Positions 10,930 through 21,393 of a DNA stretch of 49,604 nt are shown piece after piece (position 1 is the stretch's first letter; each line of letters begins with the position of its first letter). Source of the stretch: Chara braunii (lineage: Eukaryota > Streptophyta > Charophyceae > Charales > Characeae). Position numbers and translations under genes: made by a program. The notes beneath the pieces are model-generated. The model made no database searches, was not told the DNA's origin, and was given only the letters and a program-made list of their open reading frames with translations. The stretch lies in NCBI GenBank assembly GCA_003427395.1, contig BFEA01000138.1, positions 807,643 through 857,246 on the forward strand. The letters run 5' to 3'.

Positions 10930-11769
10930 CCGTTTCCTGGGCCTGAAAATTCTATCTCTATCGACTTTGAGGATACAAAGGCGAGGAGTAGAAAGGGGAA
11001 AAGGGAGGTCGATGATCATTGTCATAGTTGACAGGTCAAGTGAATACACAAAGTTCATTCCATTGCCGCCTGGGGTGAGGTTCATAGTAATTAGAAGTTT
11101 CTCATGCATTGGTGTATCTAATTATGGGCACCTGCTCACCGCTGTTAGTGATAGAGATATAGATTCACAGCAGCGCAATTGCCGACACTAATGAAGCAAT
11201 GTGGAACTAGAGTCACCATGTCGTCAGGTAGGCACCTTGAAAAAAAATGGTCAGACCGAATAGATGAACAATCGCATGTAGCAATCTTTAAGGATGTATA
11301 TCAGACTAGCTCAGATCAACTGGGATGGAGTACCCAAGGTAGCCTGTGCGTACAATAACTCAGTGCACTTCACCATAGGTAAGAATCTCAACCAGCTGCA
11401 TAAGGCTTGGAAACCACGTAGACCCATATATTTCCTCAACTGTTATGAACCTGGTTGCTTGTTGTCAGATGACCAACACTCACACACAGATACTTCGAGG
11501 CATGCCCATACATACACAGAAGGAAGGGGAGAGGATGGGAGAATCACACCGCACAGAGGGAGATGAACACAGTGGAAGACTTATCCATGCGATATGACAG
11601 AGAGCACTGATAGTGCAATTCGCTCCACAGAATCCTCACAACCAGTCACAAAGGAAAGTCGAGTAGATCACATCCAAGAAACAATGAAGCAAAGATAGTC
11701 TGCACACAGTTTACACACTGTTATTAAACTCAGAGTCTCGAATTGTCAGGTAAACCCCAGAACTATGGT

Positions 11770-11793
11770 GCGCTGCTCAGAAATGAGCAGCGC
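11770..11793. repeat. 10-bp perfect hairpin with GAAA loop
   Basis: GCGCTGCTCA and TGAGCAGCGC enclose a GAAA tetraloop, which belongs to the stable GNRA class if transcribed. Confidence 0.7.
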
Positions 11794-11849
11794 TTCACTC
11801 CCCAACCCTGAGTAACCGCTGGTAACACCCCTGAGTGCCTGAAACATCA

Positions 11850-12053
11850 AGCGCCACCCAGATACTGCCTCCAGAGGGAAGCGCCACTCTGAAACAGGCC
11901 TCTGAGGCCAAGCGCCACTCAGAGGATGAAGAAGAAGACCAGCGCCACAGTATCTGATGATGATGAAGTGCCGGATGACTTTCCGGGTGGAAGTCTACAG
12001 CAGCGCCACCTCTCCTGACAAGATGATCTCTGAGGAAGAAGCTGCAGCGCCAC
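11850..12053 (+). repeat. 30-bp-period repeat marked by AGCGCCAC
   Basis: The octamer AGCGCCAC occurs at 11850, 11880, 11911, 11941, 12002 and 12046. A degenerate AGTGCCGG sits at 11967, where the missing member would be expected. The first five intervals fit 30-31 bases; the sequence between octamers is poorly conserved. Confidence 0.65.
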
Positions 12054-13190
12054 ACACCCTGTAACTCTACTCCGGAAGAGGGTCCAGCAGGGCACCACTT
12101 CTCTCGCCTCCAGCAGAACTCGAATAACTCGGACCTCTGGACAGCCCCGCGTGCTGTCAGAGTACAGTGTCGTTCCCAGCTATGGCCGACACTCCGCAGG
12201 TCCAGCTATGTCTGTCTCCTTCAACGCTGAGCTGCTACCACCTCCAGTTCACACGTTGCACAGCCGTGATGTACACGGTACCAACTGCCAAAAGCACTGA
12301 ACCGATGTCCTCATCCTTTCTATAGCCTACACTAGCCTAGACACGACCTAGACCGGACTGACTGGACCGACCGGTACCGTTTCAGTTTCGGCCTCTAGGG
12401 CCTCTCCCAACCCGGCTATAGGCTATAGGACCGTCTATCAGCTTAGGCCCACAGGGCCTATCTGTCCTAGGCGTAGCCCGGGTCTGCTATTCGCAGTTAG
12501 GACAGCTGTAGACAATTTCAGTTAGTACGGGCCTGTATTTTTTCCCGAATTTACAGATAAGTCCCTCAAGAATTTTCCCTACAGGTAGGTCTCTCGGTTA
12601 GCCCTCAGCCAAACAAAATTACGAACCTATACTACCTATGGCACAGCCTCGACAAGAGAGGCTACAGGCAACCAGAAACCAGCAAGTCATTGCATAACCC
12701 TGATCACGTTCAAATACTGCTGCGCAGGACTCGAGAGCTTGCACTAAGTATGGCAAAGACCTAAAGACGGTGACACAGAACATTACACATGCCCTGTGGT
12801 AGGAAAGGCCAAACAAGCTTAGGAGACCGTCTCAGTTTGCTGCCGATGACTCGGTCAAGGTCAAGTCTAAAGAGTTTGCACCCGAAGAAGGAACTTCGCA
12901 GAAGTTGCTACCAGCGTACCTAGGTCAATGGGACGTCCGACATGTGGTTCGGCCTGAGGACAATCCGTCATATGCCATTGATGTTTCTCCTCACCTCTGG
13001 ACATAGCCCGCATTTCATCATTCAAAGTCATTGCCGCATCTCACTAGTGGTGAGTTTCCCTCGAAGGTCTGTGATACCACGTAATATGCATGGCACTTGC
13101 GATATACATAACCTTCATGAGCACTCCTCGTGCAATACAAGTGGGGGAGGGCAACCTCAAAGACAATGTAGGGTGCGGTTCTAGTTTCTG

Positions 13191-13905
13191 GAACCATAAG
13201 TGGACAGATGGTTCCCTAGGAAACAGTTAAACCACCACTACCTTTCAGAGGTGAAGTCTAAGCCATGAATATAACCTATACCGCATTCTTCGGAGGCCGG
13301 CGCCACCAGACCAAGATGCTGGCAGCGCCAGCCAAAACCAAAGAAAAATGGTCGCGCTGGCGGTTTAGCAAAGCTTGGCGCGCAAATCTACTCTGCCTCA
13401 GAAGAAAGACGTTCCGAGGTAGTGGTCGCTTAACAGAAAACTGCCCCTAAGTGGCTAGCAATGCAGAAGACAAACTGAGAATCTCCCTAAAAGATTGTCA
13501 CAACTTATCAGATCATCTACAGCAGATGATTTGCAGTATTCCAGAAGGCTGGAAGGAGTTACTGCAAGATAACTTCACACAGAAACCTGGGATGAGGTAG
13601 GTTCAAATCCAAGAATCTTCCCCCCAACTGGCCTGCCTTTTCTACCACAGGCTGATATCTGCAGCCCACAGTGCAGTCCTTATGTCCTTCCTGATCATTT
13701 ATGACCAACAGGATACCTCTCACATCACAAACAAGAATCTGTTTCATACTCAGGGCCGAACACTGTTTTCAGCCCTTTCGTGCGTTGATGCACCAGTAGC
13801 AACAGCTGTAGCAGCAGCAGTAGCAGAAGCAACCTCTGATGCATCAACAGCAGTAGCAGTGGCAACCGCTGCTGCTCCTGCTGCTGCTTCTGCTGCCCCT
13901 GCGCA
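13191..13905. other. Spacer ending in CAG/CTG-rich triplets
   Basis: No gene recognised. From 13795 to 13900 the sequence is rich in GCAGCA/GTAGCA triplets followed by CTGCTG triplets, which could fold back. It runs into (CG)n at about 13906-13920. Confidence 0.35.
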
Positions 13906-13920
<15 letters not shown>

Positions 13921-13985
<65 letters not shown>

Positions 13986-14295
13986 NNNNNNNNNNNNNNN
14001 NNNNNNNNNNNNNNNNNNNNNNNNNNNNNNNNNNNNNNNNNNNNNNNNNNNNNNNNNNNNNNNNNNNNNNNNNNNNNNNNNNNNNNNNNNNNNNNNNNNN
14101 NNNNNNNNNNNNNNNNNNNNNNNNNNNNNNNNNNNNNNNNNNNNNNNNNNNNNNNNNNNNNNNNNNNNNNNNNNNNNNNNNNNNNNNNNNNNNNNNNNNN
14201 NNNNNNNNNNNNNNNNNNNNNNNNNNNNNNNNNNNNNNNNNNNNNNNNNNNNNNNNNNNNNNNNNNNNNNNNNNNNNNNNNNNNNNNNNNNNNNN

Positions 14296-14369
<74 letters not shown>
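13921..14369 (+). repeat. (GA)n microsatellite containing an assembly gap
   Basis: Pure GA lies on both sides of 310 Ns (13986-14295). The gap is inside the repeat, so its true length is unknown. Confidence 0.95.
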
Positions 14370-14372
<3 letters not shown>

Positions 14373-15027
14373 CACATTGGACAAAACAAGGAATTTGAGA
14401 GAGCAGGTACAGGCATTAGCAGAGACCTCATAGATGAGGAAATTGCGTATATGTGGAGACAGGTGAAGGCTGTCATTATCAAGGCCAGGAACAGAGAGTA
14501 GGAAGTCAAAGCAGCTTTCAGGCATGACCGGTTACTAAGGGGAAAGGTGGCTGAGGTGCATAAATTGCACCTCAGTGGAAGGCTTGCCGTAACTTGGATA
14601 GCATAAATGGGTAACCCACGTTGAATCCCCAGGAACGGCAAGATCGAATGTGGACATGAAGCACAGTCAGCACCACGAAAGCGTGTGTGAAACGATAGAT
14701 TCATGGAGGGGTCTCCCTGCCAGTTTGGGCCAATGTCACTTCTTGTTCGATCCCCATCTTTTCAAAGCCTTGTCTGATAGTAGGCACAGATCCTCACTGA
14801 GAGCAAGTCGACAAGGAATAGGCAGATTTGACAGTCAGTCCTCCTTCTCAGGAGTAATCAACGCTTCTCAGATGCTCTTTCAGTCTCAATGGAGGCAAGC
14901 ATGGTGTTTGTTTGTGACGCGGACTTGCCAGCGGAGAAGGAACCCGACTGACGGTCTCAAGAATGGAATAGATCTTGGACCATGGGGGGCTGTTTATAGG
15001 GAAAAATAAAAGAAAGAAGAACATCAC
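14370..15027. other. Spacer upstream of element A
   Basis: No coding signal recognised. A perfect hairpin lies at 14551-14575. The last bases (CATCAC, 15022-15027) recur at 30631-30636 at the far end of element A. Confidence 0.4.
14551..14575. repeat. 10-bp hairpin
   Basis: CTGAGGTGCA and TGCACCTCAG form a perfect stem around TAAAT. No function is evident. Confidence 0.6.
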
Positions 15028-15992
15028 TGAAACGGTTTTCACCTTAGCAGTAGCAGATGCAGATCCCAGGGCTCGATCCCTAGACCTTGCCACACCCTTG
15101 TACAATATCGAGTCGACACCTGTGTGTTTGAACCCGTGACCTGTGTTTTGGTAGTTGACTGTTGTCTGTCGTAGGTCTGTGTAGCTGTAGGGGTTCGATC
15201 TATAGGTCTGTCGAGTAGGGGTCATAGTTGTGTAGAGGCCGTAGCTGTAGTAATTCTGAAAGGTCAAGGTTGTAGCTGCTACAGTCCTGAAAGGTCAAGG
15301 TCGTAGCTGCTACAGTCCCGAAAGGCCAAGTCCACAGACTTCCGGAAGGTCTGGAAGTGGCCTTTCAAGTTTTTCTCACGTTACTCACAGCAGACCAGAG
15401 GCAAGTGGGCAAGTGGTGAGTCCAACTTCGCTTAGTCAGCGGTACCCAGTCCCAGTCTCACTTTGTCCAGTCAGCAAGTACCATGTGGGACTGTGTGCAC
15501 CAAGGGCCCGGNGGAAAGGGGCAGACCAGCGGCCAACAGAGGTATAAATCAAGAGGCAACGTCCAGCCATTTCATTCATTCCTGCGTGAGCCATGCGGAA
15601 GCGCTGCCATAGCGTCGTTTGCGAGGTGGTCTGTAGATGCCCGAGGTCGAAGTGGGCTGAAGGGAGATAGAGTATCCATAGTCAGTAGAGGTTAGGCGGC
15701 CATAGCCGTTGTAGCTAGAGATAGATTTCAGAGTGTGTGTATGATACGGAGTTATGTGCGTGGGATATCCAGGGAGATCCGAAGACGAGTGCGTGTGAAC
15801 AGTTGTGTGAATACAGTGTTGGACAGAGGAGGTGTGAGCGCTCAGGCGCCATAGCCAGTTGGAAGCGAGTTTGTATTCAAACTGTGTTCTCGACTTGAAT
15901 ATCTTTGAGCTTTGTGTGGGCGCACAGCGCCAGTGTGGATTGCCACCTGCTTGCATGCATGAGGAGTGAAGAACAAAGCAAGTCTGATTGCA
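15028..15992 (+). repeat. Element A 5' LTR
   Basis: A direct copy of 29653-30632, with start TGAAACGG and end GATTGCA. It contains a 31-bp tandem repeat (unit core CTGAAAGGTCAAGG...GCTACAGT) at about 15258-15330 with one unit fewer than the 3' LTR, a TATAAAT box, and an N at 15512. The PBS follows after one base. Confidence 0.85.
15543..15549 (+). promoter_or_regulatory. TATA box in element A 5' LTR
   Basis: TATAAAT lies in the middle of the LTR and is conserved in the 3' LTR at 30199-30205. This is where a pol II LTR promoter is expected. Confidence 0.5.
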
Positions 15993-15993
15993 T

Positions 15994-16005
15994 TGGTATC
16001 AGAGC
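15994..16005 (+). other. Primer binding site (initiator Met tRNA)
   Basis: TGGTATCAGAGC is the standard plant retrotransposon site complementary to the 3' end of initiator tRNA-Met. It lies one base after the 5' LTR end and so fixes that boundary and the orientation. Confidence 0.88.
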
Positions 16006-16049
16006 GGGTGGCCAACATCTCCCCGGGGGAAGATGAGGCGTGTATGTAT

Positions 16050-17703
16050 ATCCCCCAGGATGAGAGGAATGCTGCTGACACAGAAATATAGGCCCTAGTA
16101 GACCCTTTACAGCGGCAGGCCCTAGAAGAGGAAAAGAGAATGGAATGGATATTTGTGATTGAGAAGGCAAAGAAGAGGGCGCATTGAAGTGGCTACAGAG
16201 TTGGAGGAGTTGGCTGCCACAGCAGAGCAGCATGCTAATGCGCTGGCCCAAGGGGACTTGCAGAGCAAAGTGCAAAGAGTGTAGATGTGCTTATTCACGT
16301 CCAACAGCATTTCTCAAGGGGGCATGACATCGCCCTGCAGTTCATACGAGTAGGCTTTCGAGACTTTGCTCATGATATGATGATGCGTATGGGCTCTGAG
16401 ATGCAGGCCCGAATGAAGAACACAAAAAAAAAATTGTGTGGGTGCTATAGAGGGCACCAAGCTCGCAGTCCCAAAGGAGGAGGCACGCCCGCGTAGGGAA
16501 AGGGTAAAGGTAAAGTTTCCGGACGCCTACAACGGGAAACAAGGAGAAGATTTTGATAATTGGGAGGCAAATATTAACTCCTACGTGCACCTCCACGATA
16601 TTATCCTTGAGGAGCAAGTCCTCGTCGCATTCCATGCCCTTAGAGACGAAGCGTCTAGCTTCGCCAGGTCTTTCCACCTCGCGTGTCAACCATGGTGAAA
16701 GGTGCACAACTAAGTGACAGTCCCACACCTCACCACTTAGACTTCCACCCCCTGACTACCGTAAATGACTGTCTGACTCTCTAAGGACCACAAAATCCTT
16801 TTGGGATCCTGTCAACCATGGTCTCTAGCCTGAATCTACTACTAAGCTATCACTACAAGACTTACTGTTGATCAAGAGGCATTTAAGGAGATCCCCCCAG
16901 GATGAGAGGAATGTTGCTGACGCAGAAATATAGGCCCTAGCAGACCCTTTACAGCGGCAGGCCCTAGAAGGGGACAAGAGAATGGAATGGATATTGATTG
17001 CTATTGAGAAGGCAAAGGAGAAGGGGCATTGAAGTAGCTACGGAGTTGGAGAAGGAGTTGGCTGCCACAGCAGAACAGCATGCTAATGCGCTGGCCCAAG
17101 GGGACTTGTAGAGCAAAGTGGATGCTATTGTAAAGAGCGTAGATGTGCTTATTCCCGTCCAACAGGAACAAATGCATTTCTCAAGGGGGCATGACATAGC
17201 CCTGCAGTCTATACGAGTAGGCTTTCGAGACTTTGCTCATGATATGATGATGCGTATGGGCTCTGAGATGCAGACCCGAATGAAGAACACAGAAAAATTA
17301 TGTGTGGGCGCTATAGAGAGCGCCAAGCTCACAACCCCAAAGGAGGAGGAGGCACGCCTGCGTAGGGAAAGGGTAAAGGTAAAGTTTCCTGATGCCTAAC
17401 AAGGAGAAGATTTTGATAATTGGGAGGCAAACATTAACTCCTACGTGCACCTCCAGGATATTATCCCTGAGGAGCAAGTCCTCGTCGCATTCCATGCCTT
17501 TAGAAACGAAGCGTTTAGCTTCGCCAGGTTGTTGGCCCGCGCCGCCAAATGTGACAACGACATGGTGGCATATTCCACCATCACTCCCCTCAATGAATTC
17601 CTCAAGTTACTTCGCGAGCGATTCGCGGATGTAACTAGGGGAATTAAAGCGTCAGACAAGCTCCAAACAATCCATACACGTAAGTGGAAGAGTGCGAGGT
17701 CAC
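16050..17703 (+). pseudogene. Element A gag, partially duplicated in tandem and truncated
   Basis: A gag segment occurs twice, at about 16050-16668 and 16894-17530, separated by about 200 unrelated bases. Recognisable pieces are ERVKVKFPDAYNG, FDNWEANINSYVHL and EEQVLVAFHALRDEA in copy 1. Copy 2 continues into AYSTITPLNEFLKLLRERFADV, a retrotransposon gag capsid pattern. Gag forms the particle that packages the RNA. Copy 2 lacks nine bases after GATGCCTA (near 17397), and that in-frame deletion creates a TAA. Other stops and shifts exist in both copies. The frame is cut at 17703 by the LTR of element B. No zinc knuckle is left. Confidence 0.7.
16693..16893. other. Segment between the two gag copies
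   Basis: About 200 bases without gag similarity. TGTCAACCATGGT occurs both at the end of gag copy 1 (about 16683-16695) and inside this segment (about 16813-16825), a possible recombination junction. Confidence 0.4.
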
Positions 17704-18452
17704 TGTTACATGTTGCGCCTGCAACAGGCTGCACGGGCCATTTCCAGGCCCGTGACGTTTTCAGGCCAAAAGCCTGAAAACAAGGGCCTACAGGCCCTGT
17801 GTCATTTCAGCCTGAAAGCCTGAAAACAAGGTCCTACAGGCCCTGTGTCGTTTCAGGCTAAATCAGGGCCTTTCCGGCCCTGAGTGTTTTTAGCCTGAAA
17901 CCGAGGGCCATTTTCAGGCCCTCATCAGTTCGACCTGCCCTGAAACTCAGGCAACAAGCCAGGGTTTTAGCACAGGCCATTTCGGGCCTGTTTTCAAGAC
18001 AACCCCTGGTTGAGCCTCAACGCCAGGGTCTGGCACGTTTCGGCATTGGCAAGAGAAGCCTCCTGGACGGGCCATCGCTATATAGGACTGGCCCGCCGTG
18101 CAGGTAGGCAGGTAGTTCTTAGGTACTTCCCAGGCACTTCACGTGCAGTTCAGGAGGCAGGAGGTAGTCTTCAGGATTCGGCAGTAGCACTCTAAGGAGC
18201 GCTGCAGTAGTAGTTGTAGCGCTAGCAGTAGTCTTCAACGCTGGGCGCTAGTAGCGTTAACAATAGTCTTCAGCGTTGGGCGCCATAGGAGCTAGAGCAG
18301 TACTAGAGAGAGAGAGAGATTGGGGGGAGGCAAGGGAGACTTACCTGCAACGCCGTTGCTCCAGCTTCATCTTCGAGGTACCTACAGCACATCGCCAACT
18401 TCACAGGTTAGTACCTGGCATATGAGAGAGAGAGAGAGAGTTCTTCTTCTTC
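17704..18452 (+). repeat. Element B 5' LTR (3' limit uncertain)
   Basis: This matches 25389-26090. The first 300 bases hold palindromic GGCC/TTTCAGGC modules, including a 10-bp stem at 17757-17781. A 47-base module near 17806-17852 is absent from the 3' LTR. The LTR may extend to about 18540, where TTGGTGACATTTGG could be a PBS for an unidentified tRNA. Confidence 0.75.
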
Positions 18453-19890
18453 CTCTTCTCAGTCCACCATCTCCATCTCACCCTCTTGCTACCTGACTTC
18501 ACTGCATCAGCAAACTATGAGAGAGAGAGAGAGAGCTTGGTGACATTTGGATCTTGACTCGACATTGGACTTAAGACATTTTGACGAGGGATTATTTGGG
18601 ACTCGTAACGAAGACTTGGTGTTGACAACTTTCCCATTTCCCCCCTCCTTTTCTTCGTCTATTTCCCTCCTCTTCGTCTGTGCATGATCTGGACCTGGTG
18701 CCTTCTTTCTGTGTATAGCGCCAGGCTCCCTTCACACTTAGTGATGAGAATGATGTATGTTGGGTCTGCGTTGCAACATTGATTGGGCTAGTCATTGGTA
18801 TTCTAGCATTCTGCTACGCTATGTTGCACTACGTGATAGAGGTCAGTTTCGGTCAAGTCAGGACTTGTATCTAAGTCTTCACTGCGCTATAAAGCACCAT
18901 GTTTGTATGTATCAGAATGTACGTTGCTTGTTGAGATTCTATTTGCACTGCATTGTCCATTCAGTCCTTTTTATCACATTGCGGATCCTCGGGTTTTATA
19001 TGTACATCGCCCCATGGGGCATGTAACAGTTAATATCGGAACACCTCACGTGAATTAGGACAACCTGATCTGACACGTGTGCGGGGACTAGGTAGCTGAT
19101 TAGTGTTGATTGATTGATTAGAGCACACTAGTTAGCCCCCAAAATCACGATTTTGACCTCACTACCGAAAATCAAAATTTTTTTCTTTTCTTGGATTTTG
19201 TTTTTTTCACTATTTCTGTTGTGGAAAATCGCAATAGCGCAACATCTGAAATTTCCGTTTTCGTTTTTCTTCTGAAAATTCGAAATTTCGTTCTTAGAAA
19301 TCCAGAATATCTTTTTCGAAAATTTCGATTTCCTTTTGCAATTTCCCGTATTTGGAAGTTCGAAATATTTTTTTTCGAAACCCGTTTTTTTTTCTTTCAA
19401 AGCGGTATGGGAAATCCCTCTTGTAAGTCCGAAAACTGGTTTTTTTTTTTCGGGATTTTTTTTATTCGCAGTTCTATGATTTTCACTACCCGATAATCAT
19501 TGGCAGTCTGAAAGTTCGAATTTTTTTTTTCTCATTGATAATTTCGCACTTCAAGGGAGGTTGGGAGACCTACTGAACTTGCAAACGAGTATTTTTTTCT
19601 TTGTTCTCAATTTTTTTTTGCAAAGTTCAAACTTTTCTTTTTTGATTAGTGACTCCTTATCTGGGCGATTTATCCCACCCACCCCTCCCCACCTACGTTG
19701 TTGCCCCCTCTGGTCTTACCATCTCTATCTGTCTCCGGGTACCCCTTGTGGCGGCATTGGTGAGTTGCCACGTCAGCAGGCCACGTCAGCAGGACATGTC
19801 AGCGGACAACAGTACCACATCAGCAGCAGGGAGTACCATGTAAGCAGGCCCCCAACTTGGTCTATGCTCACGCGCTCGTAAACAGCCGTC
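18453..19890 (+). other. Element B leader, with an AT-rich core
   Basis: Non-coding sequence between the 5' LTR and gag. From 19139 to 19650 it is very AT-rich, with repeated T-runs and GAAATTTC/CGAAAATT words. At 19768-19803 there are two tandem CCACGTCAGCAGG units and a variant third. Confidence 0.55.
19768..19803 (+). promoter_or_regulatory. Tandem ACGT-core (bZIP-type) motifs
   Basis: CCACGTCAGCAGG occurs twice in direct tandem (19768, 19781), followed by ACATGTCAGC. CCACGTCA is an ACGT-core sequence of the kind bound by plant bZIP factors. Whether it is used here is unknown. Confidence 0.3.
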
Positions 19891-21393
19891 ATGGATTAGA
19901 AGTCCGGGGAAACAGACGAGGCCTATCAGGCCCGGATGCTGCTTCTGATTACCGAAGCTAAGCAACGGTCGAATGCAGTAGTAGCCGCAGCAAAGCAGAA
20001 GGTAGAGGACGCCGAGAAGGCACGTCTGTTGGCAATCGAACAACAGTGCCAGCACGACGAGGCAGCAGCAAAGGCTGCCGATGAGGAACGAGTTCAACGT
20101 CGCGAGAAAATATTCAGTGGAGAGCGAGCTTTATTCACAATGGCAGCGGATTGGTGGACCGAGGCCGAGAATGGCAAGATGGAAGAGAGTGAAAACAAGA
20201 TCGCTCTCCTCCTCTCCCATCTCACGGACCTCCTAGCAACATGCATTACACAGCAAGAGGACATCCACAGCCTCGACGGTGCGTTGCCTCAAGTCCACAG
20301 CCGCTTCCGGCAGCTGCAGCAGCGACCCGTCGCCGCCCCCGATGCCAGCTCTTCCAACACCTCCGATCGCCTCGAGGCATTGGAGATTGACGTCGGCTCC
20401 CTCACGGACGGCGTGCAGTTACAGCAAACCCCAACGCAACAGTTGGAGTAGCGGAGCTGTACTGCCGCCAACCACTCGAGCTCGAAACCGTGCGAGACAA
20501 CTCCAAAGTTCGATAGGCAGGAGATCTTCTGCGACTCGACGAAGACGGACCCGATTCCATGGTTCCGCAAGTTCGAGCTCAAGTTGAAGCTACACTACGT
20601 CAGCGGGCACAAGCATCACGTGTACTTATACTCCCGCTCGGGGGGCACGTGCCAAGCATGGCTGGACAATCTCCTGTCCAAGTACGGAGTGGTAGCTGCC
20701 GACTTGCATACCAAGATCAGTTGGGATGATCTAAAGGCGGCGTGACATAAGCGGTTCCAAGTAGAGCCGTCGGAGATCAAAGCAATGGACAAGCTTATGG
20801 TCTTCGAACAAGGCACGCTGCCGAGTGTTGACTGGATTGCCGAGTACCAACGCTTGACATCCGTCCCAGACATTCAAATGGGCTTCAAAGCCATCAAACG
20901 CTACTCCATCTCGAGGTTGTGTCCGGCGTTGGGCAATGCCTTGACTCACGTTGAGGACACCCTGACGACACTGGCAAAACTCTTCGACAAGGCTGCGCAG
21001 ATTATTGTCACGAACAAGGAGGCCAAAAATCTCCAGCGTTCGTCTGCGCCAGGCTTGAGCAGAGATCAGCATCGGCTGAAAGTGGTCGTGGTCGCGGCAG
21101 CAACGCCAAACGACCAAACTAGCGAGGCTGTGTCTGCCAATGAAGGGGATAGACTCGTAACTGCCCGAGAAGGTGGCCGCCCCGGCAAAGGCCGAGGACG
21201 TGGCAAGGCGAAGATAAACACCGCATCTAGCCCCGGGCCCGGCGCACCAGCCCCAGCCCCATGGTCCCGTTACGGTCTCTCCGAGCAAGCATACAAGGCA
21301 CGCACGAGATTCCGCTATTGTCTGTGGTGTAATAGCGATCTCCACGACACAATGACCTACCAGTCGAAAGGCAAGGGAAAATCGGGAAACTGA
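19891..21393 (+). pseudogene. Element B gag (three in-frame stops)
   Basis: One frame from the ATG at 19891 to the TGA at 21391-21393, about 500 codons, stopped by TAG 19897-19899, TAG 20449-20451 and TGA 20743-20745. The order is an Ala/Glu-rich coiled-coil N-terminus (EKARLLAIEQQCQHDEAAAK), a retrotransposon gag capsid domain (WFRKFELKLKLHYVSG, WLDNLLSKYG) and a basic G/R/K linker. It ends with a zinc knuckle CLWCNSDLHDTMTY, whose fourth ligand is Tyr in place of Cys (codon TAC, 21358-21360). Such proteins assemble the particle and bind RNA. An ATG two codons before the first TAG suggests the original start, with later decay. Confidence 0.8.

Larger units (their letters stand above)
11441..12640. 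mobile_element. Unidentified insertion inside the decayed integrase
   Basis: The sequence interrupts integrase homology. It begins TGTTATGAACC and could end ...TGGCACAG, with CCTCAAC before and CCTCGAC after as an imperfect possible target duplication. It holds a hairpin at 11770-11793 and a 30-bp periodic repeat at 11850-12053, and no domain I recognise. It may be a solo LTR or a non-autonomous element. Boundaries are approximate. Confidence 0.35.
10930..13190 (+). mobile_element. Heavily decayed Ty3/gypsy integrase fragment, interrupted
   Basis: 10930-11440 can be aligned by eye with the element A integrase at 28530-29010: the SIDFED-like start, an IVDRSSEYTKFIPLP-like stretch, SDRDI, and the tail INWDGVPKVACAYNNSVHFTIGK. 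From about 12640 to 13190 the C-terminal side resumes (VKSKEFAPEE, QKLLPAYLG, a YAIDV...HLWT-like stretch). Stops and indels interrupt every frame. The two halves are separated by about 1.2 kb of unrelated DNA. It is an old relic of the same broad family as element A. Confidence 0.7.

Noticed and set aside
11838-11980. Hammerhead ribozyme core (CTGATGA and GAAA present)
   Set aside because: The CTGATGA at about 11956 is not followed by a stem and GAAA in the right order, so the catalytic core cannot form.
11850-12053. CRISPR-like array
   Set aside because: The constant part is only eight bases, the intervening sequence is partly similar, and the setting is a eukaryotic retroelement region with no cas genes.
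13682-14525. Frames of 238 and 266 codons across the N gap
   Set aside because: They consist of GA dinucleotides (poly-RE / poly-LS) and Ns.
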